The position numbers and the translations under genes were made by a program. Of a stretch of 64,000 nt of DNA, positions 1 through 10,759 are shown in pieces. A model generated the notes under the pieces. That model searched no databases. It was not told the origin of the DNA and was given only the letters and a program-made list of their open reading frames with translations. This DNA is from Lonicera japonica (lineage: Eukaryota; Streptophyta; Magnoliopsida; Dipsacales; Caprifoliaceae): assembly GCA_021464415.1 (NCBI GenBank), contig CM038467.1, positions 51,007,309-51,071,308 of the forward strand, read 5' to 3'. How positions within the stretch are numbered: position 1 is the first letter of the stretch; each line of letters starts with the position of its first letter.

Positions 1-445
1 ATTTTCAAATTTACCTGGTTATGTCTGTTGAACAAGCTAAACAAGTTTTTGAGATTTACTATTTTCTTCTAACACAAAATCCAATACCCATCAATCTCCG
101 CAATGTCATTAATGGAAAAATAGTTTCAATTTGGGCTCTACTGATGACCAAAAATTGACAGCGTTGCAAGGCAAAAATATGATTTGACCTTTAATTTATC
201 ATTTTGCATGCCTCAAAGTATGCCTTTATTTTGATTGAGTGCCTCAAAGTAATGGCTGTCGAAGGAAAGCGCACTCTGAGGGTCCATATTGACACTAGTG
301 GATGAATTTAAAGGAACGGAACATATTGTTTTTAAGGTTTCAGCGTAATTTGGATCGAGAGAAGGATCCGCGCCCCCATTTGCCGTGAAGTTGCTGAGTC
401 TCCTTGCTAGTAAAGCACAACGTGTTACACCAATGGTATGTGCCC
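1..445 (-). pseudogene. Class III peroxidase, last-exon remnant
   Basis: On the minus strand, 445 down to 213 encodes the segment around the proximal heme-ligand histidine of class III (secretory plant) peroxidases: a G-A-H-T-I-G motif, then an R-L-x-N-F stretch, D-P-S-L-D-P-x-Y, a V-N-M-D-P motif and F-D-x-x-Y-F with N-K-G-I-L. A splice acceptor (TGCAG) lies directly before the Gly of GAHTIG, where the family usually has an intron. The frame hits TGA right after N-K-G-I-L, where intact enzymes continue with the T/Q-S-D-x-A-L-L region. Weak family-like residues can be read further down to about base 60, but only with stops. No upstream exons (distal histidine, RLHFHDCF region) were found between 446 and 2000. 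Family membership is clear. Loss of function is inferred from the stop and the missing exons. Confidence 0.75.
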
Positions 446-3400
446 CTGCATGCAAATTCATTTCTCCGTGTTAGTCAAACATGTAAATTCTGTAATAATA
501 TTCAAGACAGAATTTTGTGGATTCGATGATTGGGGGAGGTTGACATTGTGTATTCTTTTTGTTGCGCTGGGATGGGTCATATACTTTACCGGCCAGCCCA
601 ATTTCAGCTCTTGGTTTAACTAATTTACATGGGATTTGTTGAAGAGCATGATATATATTGTTGGCCCACTACCTAACCGCTTAAGCTTTTGGGTGAGATA
701 GCTCTTATCATGGTATTTTGGTGAGATGGTTCCTAACCTGATTGAATTGAAATTTTTGAAATTGTTTCAATTTGGTATCATAAGTTTTTCTTGGGGGTAG
801 TGGCTTCTTGAGAAGGGGCTGATCAAAGTACTTTACTGGTGGCGGGGATAGCTACCATCAGCGTATACAAATTTGCGGGGATATGCTGCATCTTAGCACA
901 TTGATAACTCTTACATAAATATTAACGCATTTTAGTTACTCTTGTTAGAAAAGTCAGATTTATAGCTAAACTTTTGTTTGCATCGCCAAGTCTATTTACT
1001 ATTTTCCTCATATTCATTTTTCCACTTTTTGCTTTTGAGTGCTTTTGGGTTTTCAGGCTTTTAACTGTATCATGTGTCAAACTTGCAAACAGACAATTTT
1101 TCTATTATACACGATTATGACGGAAGTTCCTTCTGAAAGTATTATATCAATCAAGATTCTAGAAATAGGTATTATGGTCAAATGATCTTTTTTCCTAAAC
1201 CTGAATTGCCATATCTGAAAATAATATTGTTTTACTCAATTCTTTTACAATGACATATGCAGCGTTTTCTTTTCAAAAGTACACAAGTATAGATTACAGT
1301 GCTACTACATTAAATCAGGTATTTCCACCTTATTTTTAATTTAATTGATTAGGTTCTGTTGTCTTTGTGCTGGGTCGCTGCTTGTCGTATGACCTTTATT
1401 TATCTTTTTCCATCAATTTTTAATTGAACAGGTACCTTAAGTGGTGTTTTCAATGTATCGCAGTACTGGAAATCCCGTAAATATCTTCAGCCAAATTGAT
1501 GGCTGTTGAGCTGGTTGAAAAGGGAAATGCAGGCTTTAATTCAGGTTCGCAGATTAATCTGTTATTGCTACTATTTTTGTTCACACACACATAAATTGCA
1601 TGCATTTTTCCCATCATCGTTAATATATACTGTTTGATTGTGGGATTTTTTCATTATATTAAACCTTTGATTAAGCTATACGAATGTAACTTTTAGACCA
1701 AATCCATTGCAGCTAATGGAAACCATGATAATCTCTAATGAAAATTAAATTTCAATGGTGATCAATTTTAGGATTCCTTCAAATTCCATTGTTTTAAGCT
1801 TTGGAAGTTACAAACCTTGGATCAAGTATATACGGCATACATGCCATGGTTGCAGCATGACTTGTCAATTTTTATGACGTTTACAAAATACTATTCTATA
1901 CATACCGGTAACCATGGCAAAATTGCAAACAGTGGTTATGAAGGTGACCCTCTACTTTTGGAAGGTTTCTTAGAAAATGTTCAAATGCCACGTCATATTT
2001 TTTGTCTACCCACTTCTATTATTCAAGCTTTTTAATATTTTAAATTTTATTATATAAATTATTATTTTATAAAAATTATATCATTGAAAACTGTGAATCA
2101 AGGCCCCAAACAAAATGCATATTGCATATAAAATTGTTGATCATTTTTTTATGAACTTATTCATGGATAATCTCTTAGACAATCCCATAGGAGATGCTTT
2201 TCTAAGACTCGTCAATCAAGAAGATTTTTTATGCCACATAGGAAAGAAATGCTTACATGTCCATGGTTTGAAGGTATCCAAGCTACTTTTGCGTTGGAGA
2301 TGCTCTAAGGGTGTAAAGATTCAGTTGTTCAAATCTTATATTTTATGTATATCCTTGTATTTTTTGGGCCAAAAAAATAAGTGAAAATTGGATACAGTGT
2401 GACAGGGTACCCAAAGAGGCCAATGGTGTTATCTTATAGTAGATGAATATAGAGATCCCATATGCGTATTAGGTTCCTAAGATTCAATGTTTTGGTAAAT
2501 TGTCAGGGTTCGAAATCTGTGACCAAATTTATCCCCTTCTCATAATTAGAACCAATTTTTTCATTTACTATCTAATTGTCTGCTATTTGTTGTTGATCTA
2601 CTTCCAAATGTACAACTATATCACCAGTATATTAAATGGCCGCTTCCTGAAGTTGTGGACTTGTCACCCTGTATGTCCCTTTTTATACACTAGAAAGCAT
2701 TTGGAAAAATTTGGTAACGTGCTCCCCTATCTACTTCGTATGTAGGAGGAAGATGTCAATATTATTGCGCATCACATACATGGAGTGATCGACTCGATGA
2801 GAAGGTAACAGTTACATATAAAATTGGTTGAGATTAGAGTTGAGCATTAAAATTAACTGGATTTTTGTTCTGAATCTTCATTTTTCTATATAAAATATTG
2901 TTACGCCAGCATGAGACTTTCAGAAAGTGACACATGTAGGCACTATAAGTACACATCTATTAGCATATTATTTATATATCAATTAAAATTTAATGTTATT
3001 CTGATTTCTAGACAAGACCAGCCCTGTGATTTTAGGGGCCATAGGCCAACTCTTAAAGTTGGGCCCTTAATATATATTCGTGAAAAGTAAAAAAATACTA
3101 TATACATGAGGACTTGTTTTGGGAAATTGTCGATTTTAACATCTAAATTACAGATTAGTATACAAAGTTTTTGTTATAATTAACGTGCATAAATTTGTAA
3201 TTAAAAGTCGTGGGACAAAATTTACTAACACATCTGAAGTTATGTACCTAAAAATGTACGACTGGCAACACATACGTTTTGTGAAAGTAAAAAAGTGTAC
3301 TGTACGTTTAACATACTACATTTGTTATTGGCCTAGATATTTCATATGCAATTTGAGAAGAAAAAACAAAACTTAGTGTACAGAATCAAAACATACCTAA

Positions 3401-3989
3401 AATTATGATTTGGGGTAAGTGCGTTGAACCAAGGGGTCATGTCCATCCAGTACAGATGTTAACTCTACGGTCTTATCCCTTCATTTCTTGTGTTAAAATA
3501 GCAGTGTAGTGTAGTCGATAGTGTGTAAAATGCTTTGATAATAGTTGAAATTCAAACTAGACTGTGATATGAACCTTAATGAAATACCCATGGACCTAAA
3601 AATCACATTTTAGAACTTGGACATGCTACTACTGGTGGCTTTTGCGCACCTATGACCAGGGCCAGGGCTGTTTCGAGATGAATTGACATACAGTAATGGA
3701 TTAAATACTTACACTAACAAGAATGAAACATTTTGATTGCTTTTTTAATTCTATTTAAAAAAGAAATTATATTTTGAGCCTTCCAAACGTGTCATCAGAT
3801 GATGTCGTTCCATAGTCCCCAAACTGGGAGTATAATATCCATCGGGTTATGAAAGTGAATCCAATTTGCAAATGGCTAATGGAGAGTAGTAGAAAAACAA
3901 TAAAAAGGAAAATTAAGCTAATAAACATGATAAGGGTTCCACCAAAATAATGGTATGAGCAAAACAAACATAAGTCCGTTTAACCTACT
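446..3989. other. No recognisable gene; non-coding
   Basis: About 3.5 kb of AT-rich sequence with only short, compositionally random ORFs (longest 89 codons at 2115-2384). It might contain introns or upstream exons of the gene whose last exon lies at 3990-4327, but no exon could be supported. Confidence 0.5.
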
Positions 3990-4327
3990 ATGTGCGGTGC
4001 TGCAGAAATGAGCAAAAATATCAAGCAAAATCTCCTAAAACGATGATGAAACAAGAAGAGTTTGAGGGGCTGGTCTCTGAGGCTGCTAGACCATTTTTGG
4101 GAGGAAGAACGGATCGATTTGTAGAAGAGGTAGAGTTGCTCATGGCATCGGGACTTACTATCGAAGCTTATGATAAGGTGTATCTCCATCATTTGGGTTG
4201 GAAAATTCCTGAGGAGCTAGCTGGTGATGAAGCTGAAGAAGAAGAAAAAGAAGAGTTCAATAATGAACATACACCTTTAGTTCCATACATGTATATCTTT
4301 GATGAGGATTGTGATGAAACTGATTGA
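3990..4327 (+). CDS. Unidentified protein, 3'-terminal exon
   Basis: An open frame ends with TGA at 4325-4327 and looks like the last exon of a spliced gene. A good acceptor (GTGCTGCAG, ending near 4005) precedes a codon-biased reading frame of about 105 residues. The peptide has a compact predicted-helical middle (F-E-G-L-V-S-E-A-A-R-P-F-L-G-G-R-T-D-R-F-V-E-E-V-E-L-L), then A-S-G-L-T-I-E-A-Y-D-K-V-Y-L-H-H-L-G-W. It ends in an acidic tail rich in E/D. No natural ATG opens this frame: the upstream ATG at 3990 is in another frame. I do not recognise the family. Amphipathic composition and absence of stops favour a real exon over chance. Upstream exons were not found. Confidence 0.45.
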
Positions 4328-5146
4328 ACATTTCTTTTCCATTGTAATGTAAAAGTTTGCCTATTATATTTTTTCCCCCAACTCTTTGTATTGGACTATA
4401 TTTTGAGTAAAGGAGGGGGGGAGTAAAGCATTGGATGGTAATTAAAGGCTTGGACATATAAACAAAGAACCGCCAAACCAACTGGAAAAGACTCGATTGG
4501 TTTGGTCGGTTTCGACAAACCAGTTTCGAAAACAGAACAGCATTTGAAGGAAGTCAGTCGGGGTCGAAGGCGGAATGGAGCTGTGCTACCCGAAGAAACG
4601 AACGACTGACTGACCACTCAGCACTGTGGTCTTCCCTTCTGTTCCCTCTTCATTGCAGAACAAACCCTAAATCCCCAATTCTATCACTTGGCAATTCATA
4701 ACAGCTGATTCAAATTTTCCTCATCTGCCTGTAACCAAATCCCTCTTCTTCCCCCTACCCTAAATGGCTAAATCCTAATTTATGTTTAGATCTCTGTTGG
4801 ATCTACAGATTTAAAAGAACTTGAGATTTAGAGAGGGAAGAGAGAGAAAGAGTTGGGGCTGGACAAAGGAAGAAAATGTGGTGGTGGCCGACCGCACCTT
4901 CTGTTTCGAAGAGGGAGTGTTGTAAAATTTCTCCACCGATCGTCATCGGTTCAATGGTCGGATGTGGTAGTTGGGTCGAACCGATGCCACCAATATTATT
5001 ATTATTATTATTATTTAGTTATAACGGCACATTTCAATTAGAAAATTTTAACACCAATTACAGGAATTCATTAACGATGGGGTGTAAATACAAACAAAAT
5101 AAAACAGGTTACAAACTCAAAATACAAACTAAAATATAAATATGGA
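4328..5146 (+). promoter_or_regulatory. Leader-like region with telo-box-type motif
   Basis: 4620-4860 resembles a plant promoter/5'-leader: a pyrimidine-rich tract, an AACCCTAAA motif (telo-box-like, near 4664), a second CCCTAAA near 4757, then a purine-rich GAGAGA leader around 4830-4850. An (ATT)n microsatellite sits at 4994-5015. No convincing ORF follows before the LINE relic at 5147. It could be the promoter of a lost gene or part of the LINE 5' UTR. Confidence 0.3.
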
Positions 5147-5960
5147 GTGCAAACTTTGTTTAATTGTGCACTTGCAACTAGCTTTTCTCATGGAATCTTC
5201 TTCGATCCACGCTCTGACCACAGTGCTCCGTCAACCAATGGTTCCGCCTCAGTTCTGCCTAAATCATTCCCTGATGTTCTTGGCAAGGCTAGATCAGCAA
5301 CGATTGCATTAAAATTGCGAGGCTTGTTGAGGGGAACTAGCAATGTTCTTCACTGACGATGATATTGCTTGCATAGCTTCTCTGTTTTAAGTTTGCTCGA
5401 ATAGGAAAAATTCTCTCATGGAAGACCTTCAATCAATGACATTCGTGCTGCGTTGAAGGCCTTTTGGATTAAATTCGTCTTTCAATGTCAGTTTATTGGA
5501 TGATAAGCATGTACTTCTCTGCTCCAATTGTGAAGAAGATTATCCTCGAATCTGGTTAAGAGAGCAATTGTACTTAAGGAGTTAAGGAGGTATCCAGTGA
5601 GAGTATTTAAGTGGCCGCCAGAATTTCGAGTTAATGATGAGACTACTTTTGCTCTGATTTGGGTAAATTTTCCTCAGTTGCCGGTTCATTTTTTTGTGAA
5701 ACCAAGTTTTCTCCATTGGAAGTACGATAGGGATTCCGATGAAGATGGATGTTGCAATGACTAATCTGGCTCGTCCTAGTGTAGCAGGAATGTGCATTAA
5801 AATGGATTTGTCGAAGAAGTTTCCAGCAAGGATTTGGATTGGCAGTGGTACAAATGGCTTCTGGTAGAAGGTTTCATATGAGCATATTCCGAAGTATTGC
5901 TTTAAGTGCTGTTTAGCAAGGACATGATGTAGAGGACTATAAAATTGACTCTTATAGGAC
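5147..5960 (+). pseudogene. LINE retrotransposon ORF1 (DUF4283/zinc-knuckle) relic
   Basis: Reading across several frames on the plus strand recovers the plant LINE ORF1 (DUF4283) pattern in order: a K-F-S-H-G-R-P-S-I-x-D-I-R-A block near 5400-5460, L-L-D-x-K-H-V-L-L near 5490, E-E-D-Y-P-R-I-W-L-R-E near 5535, Y-P-V-R-V-F-K-W-x-P-E-F-R-V near 5590, L-P-V-H-F-F near 5680, A-x-x-N-L-A-R-P-S-V-A near 5755 and I-W-I-G-x-G-x-x-G-F-W near 5835. It ends with the start of a Y-C-F-K-C-C zinc knuckle near 5897. Frameshifts and nonsense codons interrupt it. The endonuclease/RT ORF2 is absent downstream. The family call rests on motif order known for plant LINE gag-like proteins. Confidence 0.75.
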
Positions 5961-6765
5961 GTAACTCCAGCTGAATGAAAGGAGATTGAGGTACTGTTGA
6001 AGTTTTATGTATTTTGAGAAAAAATAGAAGAAGAAGAAAAACCAAAGCAAGCACCAAGTGTCCACTATCAGTTTTTCTAAGTCCCACATAGGAAGGATAT
6101 AAAAACTTTCATGGGTTTTTATAAAGGAGAATTGCCTAAGGGTTTGAACCTTTTGGGCATTAAAATTTTGTGCTATTGGGTGAGGACTTGGATGAGTGTG
6201 GTTCACCATGCGCGGGATTATCGACCCGGGCCGGGCTCGCAAAATACTTTTGGTAAATTTTATTTATTAAAAATAATATTATTTTCTTATTTGAAATTCG
6301 AATTGGTTTTGACTCAGTCTTGGGTCCTTGAGTTTGGATGACTCCCCCTTTTCCCTCAACCCGTTTTTATCTCTCTCGTTGCAATGGTGCGATAGTAATT
6401 TTCCTTTAAAAATTATTTTCCTCTCTTTTGAAAAAAATAGATTCGACAATTACAATCCTTCATTGAAACAGACTTTCACTGAGCTTAAAATTTTTCTTTT
6501 TTTGCCTTCGGCAGGAATAATTTACTGATTCTAGCCTATTAATAAAGGGAGTTTGGTTTCCAATTTCCCACCGTGCAAAAGAAATCGAGACAAAGGGATT
6601 ATTTGGGTTTGTTGTATCATGGGGACGGCATGGCCATACAGAACTGCTAACACAAACACTGAGCAGAGCCACAAAACGTCTTAAAGAGAGCGACCTAGTC
6701 CGCGATTCAACCCAGTGTTCCCAATCACTGTTCGTTTGGTAATTTTGTTCATGTTATTTCAACAG
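5961..6765. other. No gene; unassigned sequence
   Basis: Nothing coding is supported. 6080-6210 contains a GTCCCACAT...GATATAAAAA...TTTATAAAGGAGAATTGCC stretch reminiscent of short repeat-element promoters, but no element boundaries could be found. Confidence 0.35.
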
Positions 6766-7215
6766 GTACCTATGAGGAAAGATGCTGTCGTGGATTTAGG
6801 GAAAGAGATAGGGATTGCTCAAATTCTTGTTTCTCAATTGCCAAATAATGATGCTGAATGGAGGATTATTCAACGGCGCGAGGCTGTTAGAAATGGTGAA
6901 AACCTATTGTTGATGGTTGTGATGTTCCAAAGTAGCATATTCATGCTAAAACTGTTGCTTTTGTTAATAGCAGTCCTAATGCGGAGAGGCAAGGAATAGA
7001 GACTTGTATTTGTGATGACAGTAATGGTCGAAATTTAAAAGAAAGCGATCTCAACAAGGTCCCTAGTCAAGATTTTTGCAAAGATGATAATGGTATTGAT
7101 GATTGGGATGAGGAGGAGAGATCTTTGGCTCTTTCTGCTGATGCAACCTATTTTAAAAACTATGATCCCGAAGGAGTGAAGCACCTTGGTATACCTCCTC
7201 GTGTGACAACTTCTG
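6766..7215 (+). pseudogene. Unidentified coding relic, one frameshift
   Basis: After an acceptor-like CAACAG (6760-6765) the plus strand reads as coding for about 150 residues if one shift near 6900-6960 is allowed. The first part contains D-L-G-K-E-I-G-I-A-Q-I-L-V-S-Q-L-P. The second contains D-D-W-D-E-E-E-R-S-L-A-L-S-A-D-A-T-Y-F and D-P-E-G-V-K-H-L-G-I-P-P-R. The acidic, hydrophilic composition and continuity suggest a former exon of a real protein. I do not recognise the family. It is cut off at about 7216 by a dispersed repeat that recurs at 26105. Confidence 0.4.
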
Positions 7216-7565
7216 CTGTCACTCTCGAAAACAATTATTCAGTTCTTTTTATTTTCCATATAATAAACAGCTACGTATTAATTTTTTCCTAACCAAAAAT
7301 ATATTGTCCAGATAATAAAATGAAGCAATAGATTAAAAGGGCATCTTCTGTAATTACATTAAATAGAACATTTTTTTTTAGTTTTATTCCAAAGTAAGGA
7401 TATACTATTTTTTCTTTACATAAAATACCCTTCCTCCATTCCTTTTTTTTCTCTTAAAAAACTATTTTAATTATTACTAGCCACCACCAATATCCCTCAC
7501 CATCGGAGCTCCGGTAGCCACCATTGGAGTTTTGGTGACGTCACCAGAGTTTTGGCGTAGGTACT
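7216..7565 (+). repeat. Dispersed repeat, copy 1
   Basis: This segment is clearly similar to 26105-26470. Both start with a CACTCTCGAAAACAATT motif, share a CTAACCAAAAATATATTG block, a run resembling TAATTACATTAAATAGAAC, and end in a GC-rich CACCATTGGAGTTTTGG region followed by GACGTCAC. No ORF is present. It is probably a piece of a non-autonomous DNA element (see copy 2). Confidence 0.65.
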
Positions 7566-7589
7566 ATAAATCTTCATGTTATATGGACT

Positions 7590-8222
7590 TGAGAGCTGAT
7601 GTTTTCTTTGATTTTGCATCGGCTTCTTATTCTCTTTGTAACTACTTCTCATGAGTCTTTAGAGATCCCAAATGCTCATCCATGCTAAGGATTTTCCATA
7701 TTTTATCCTCATTAGAATGTACTTTGCCAAAAATATTTGAAGCATTAGTAATAACCAAAAATCTACTATACATAGAAGTACGAAATTCATTAGGCTCCAT
7801 TTTAAACAACTTATAATCATGAACTAATATATTAATATTATCATCGTTAACTTGAGTAGTTCCCTCATGGATAACTTAAAGCTTGTCCTAAATTTCCTTA
7901 GCCAAAGTGCGACTAGAAATTTGTTGTACTCATCCACACTAAGAGCACAATGTAAAAAGTTTAAAGCTCTAGCATTGTATTGGATTTTCTTAACTGCTTG
8001 CTTATTCCATTCTAGCTCGGGTTTAGGGATATCGTTACCACTTTCATCTTTCTTAGTGATTACATGAGGTCCATAAATGAAAACCCTCCATGTCACTAGC
8101 TTGAAGAAATGTGCATATCCTTGTTTCGCAGAGCTATAACTGTTACCATCAAATAAAGGAGGTCTAGTTACCGATTGGCCTTCGTTTATTTCGGTTTCTT
8201 GATAATTTGCCATGATCTCCAC
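7590..8222 (-). pseudogene. Ty1/copia gag (UBN2-type) relic
   Basis: On the minus strand, from an ATG at 8222 or 8213, the frame carries the copia gag start: G-Q-S-V-T-R-P-P-L-F-D-G-N-S-Y-S, then K-P-E-L-E-W-N-K-Q-A-V-K-K-I-Q-Y-N-A-R-A-L-N-F-L-H-C-A-L. A frameshift near 7915 moves to another frame. There H-E-G-T-T-Q-V-N, L-V-H-D-Y-K-L-F-K-M-E-P-N-E and G-S-L-K-T-H-E (near 7650) are readable, as in UBN2-domain gags. Two further stops follow. Protease, integrase and RT are missing. It lies directly inside the LTR at 8250-9597, in the expected 5' LTR-PBS-gag order. Confidence 0.8.
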
Positions 8223-8237
8223 TCGTTGATTGTTAGA

Positions 8238-8249
8238 TCAAATACTAAT
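8238..8249 (-). other. Decayed initiator-Met primer-binding site
   Basis: The minus strand directly after the LTR end reads TTAGTATTTGATCTAAC. The usual plant copia site is TTGGTATCAGAGCTAAC-like, complementary to tRNA-iMet. The differences are mainly transitions plus a short run of changes. The position directly inside the LTR end supports the call. Confidence 0.55.
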
Positions 8250-9597
8250 TGTTGGTTGAATTTAATCCCTAGGGGGCTGAATAGGGTTTATGGTAAACTA
8301 AAAGTATTTCAAAATAAATTAATTTAATGAATAAGGATTTTGTACAATCAAGCAATGATACATTATGAAATAATAATAAAGATAAATAAATATATAAAGA
8401 TAAAGAGACTTAACCACAACATAGTTACGTTTTGTTCACGCGGTTCGATTTTTGGCCATATGTTCGTGACCAAGTAGTGCCCTCGAGAAATTATGATAAT
8501 TGATTTTCTTATAGGTGAAAATCAAACTTTTATACAAAGTGTTATCCTTCTCACTACATTCTCGCAAGACCTTCTTGCTCAAAAAATGACCAAACCCTCT
8601 AAAAAGTGAAGAATAAGATAGCTTGGTGACACATACCAATGAATTACAACTCTATCAAAGTGTTTGCAAAATATACAAGATGAATGCTTACTTCTAGAGT
8701 TATAGAGATTTGGTCAATATATAGAAATTTGTGATTGCTCAAATCAAGAAAGCTTTGAAATCAAAGATTAAATGCTTGGAAAGTTCCTAAGCTTAAGCAT
8801 TGAAAGACATTGCAAGAACTGAGTTTAATCATTTGTAAATAGTGTATAAATAGCTCAGAATAATAATATGACTCTTTGGGATTGAACATATCCGTTTAGA
8901 AACATATCCCAAGACAAAAGCTGCTCCTGCACCTGAATAGTCACTTGTTGGACATCAAATATATATGCACCTGTTGTGGAAAATAGCCGCCTGTTTCAAG
9001 CAAACACGCACATGTACGGCACCTGATAGGGGTGCTTTTCCATGCTGTAGTATCTATTTGGAGTAAACCTTAAAAAGCTCCAACACAGGTTTTTTAAATC
9101 CTTTTCCAAAATATGGTTTATGCTAGGTTTGTCAAAATGCATCGTGGACAAAAGGTTGCATCATTGTTTTAAAATTGTTTTATGGCAATCTTTTAATTTG
9201 TCGAAGGTGTTTTTTTTTTTTTTTCAAAAAGTCTCTAAATTTAAATAATTTGAGCAATTAATTTATTTTTGATCAAATACAGACAACTTTACAAAATCAA
9301 TTCCTAAATGCCCTCACACACAATAAATCTTCTCTTGAATATTTTTTAAAGCTTTTGAATGTGTGGAGTTTATGGAATTTTTGTTATCCTCCTTCTCGAT
9401 GAAAAATTCTTGTAGCACTTCAATTTTCTTCATATCTTGAAAATACTTTGAGTAAGGTCTTTGAAGTTTTTCTTATAAATCTAATTGCATAGATAAACAA
9501 TTTGAACTATATAGTTTATGCAAGTTAGATAATCATAACTGAATTAAATAATAAAAATTAATATAAATAATCAATTTATTAAAACATTGGTTCAACA
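8250..9597 (-). repeat. Ty1/copia 5' LTR (single copy)
   Basis: The minus-strand LTR begins TGTTGAACC (9597) and ends TTCAACCAACA (8250), giving TG...CA ends inside a short inverted repeat. It is followed by the decayed PBS and the gag relic. The segment 8400-8560 is homologous, in opposite orientation, to 48226-48400, so the same LTR family is present twice in the window. The partner LTR is missing, so no target duplication can be tested. Confidence 0.65.
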
Positions 9598-10759
9598 ATG
9601 GTATGAAATCATTTTTGGATCATTCATGTTGTGGCAAATTGCTTCGTTTAGAAAGGATTTGCACAACAAAGAGGACCACAAAAGTTAATATAATGTTGTA
9701 CCAATCACTGGCCGTCATTCTTGAAAAAAATTGAATTGGACCTTTTTATTTTTCAAACTATATATATCCACTAACATCAAAATTCAAAAGCCACCCTACT
9801 CCAAAACCACCTCAAGAAATAGAAATTGAGTTGTATCTGTAACTTTGCACCGAGTAAATGTATATATATATCATTTGCTATTTTCACATTCTATGGCAAA
9901 ATGGGGAAGATAAGTTCGACCCCATCAATAAATTGAAAAAAATAACATGTACCCTAAGGACACATGTTAATCATATTATAAATGAAAAAAAATAACACTT
10001 TCTATAAGAATCAGTGCATAATTTAATGCATATTATCATTTAATTATTTCTATTTGTAGGTGTGTGACATGTATCTTTATGACAAACATTAACATGACCC
10101 TTAATAAATTATTAACAAAAGTACACAACATAGAGGGGACATAATTCATGAGGACTAGCCAATTTGGACCGAACTAAATTGATCCGAACCGTTCCATTAG
10201 AAATAGAATTGAAAAAAAAAATCAAAACTTTAAGTCTATACACAGAACAATATCGTTTTGCATATGACTTTACTCTTTAATTTGATAAAAACTTTAAGCT
10301 AAGTACCTAAATGTAACAAATCCAAATGGAGTGCGTGTAACTTGTAATATACAATCATAAATAGTTGGCCATACAATATTTGTGGGCAAGAAACATAATT
10401 TAGATGATCGAATAGGTATTATAATATGTTAGTACGAAAATCTAGAGCTGGTCTATTTCTGACCACACAGTCAAATGATTGAAGCAATGATTGGAATAAT
10501 AAGAAACTAAACAGAATGAGATAAGGAGGTTCACCCTATATAAGAATATGAGCTATTAATCCTCTTGTGAATAGAGCTAAGAGCTCGTGGTGCTTTGTAT
10601 TATAATGAGTAAACTTAGATTACAAGCAAACAATATCTCTCTAGCTATTCTATACTCACAATATCATAATTGGAGGAGTTCCAAGCCACTCAGAGCCTGA
10701 TTTCCCTAACATGGGAGCTCCGTCGTGTGTTTTAGAGCTCTATCTCTCTATGTGTATTT
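9598..10759. other. No gene; AT-rich non-coding
   Basis: No ORF above 60 codons and no recognised element. 10729-10756 is a 28-bp sequence repeated almost exactly at 12439-12466, on the other side of the solo LTR. Confidence 0.5.
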
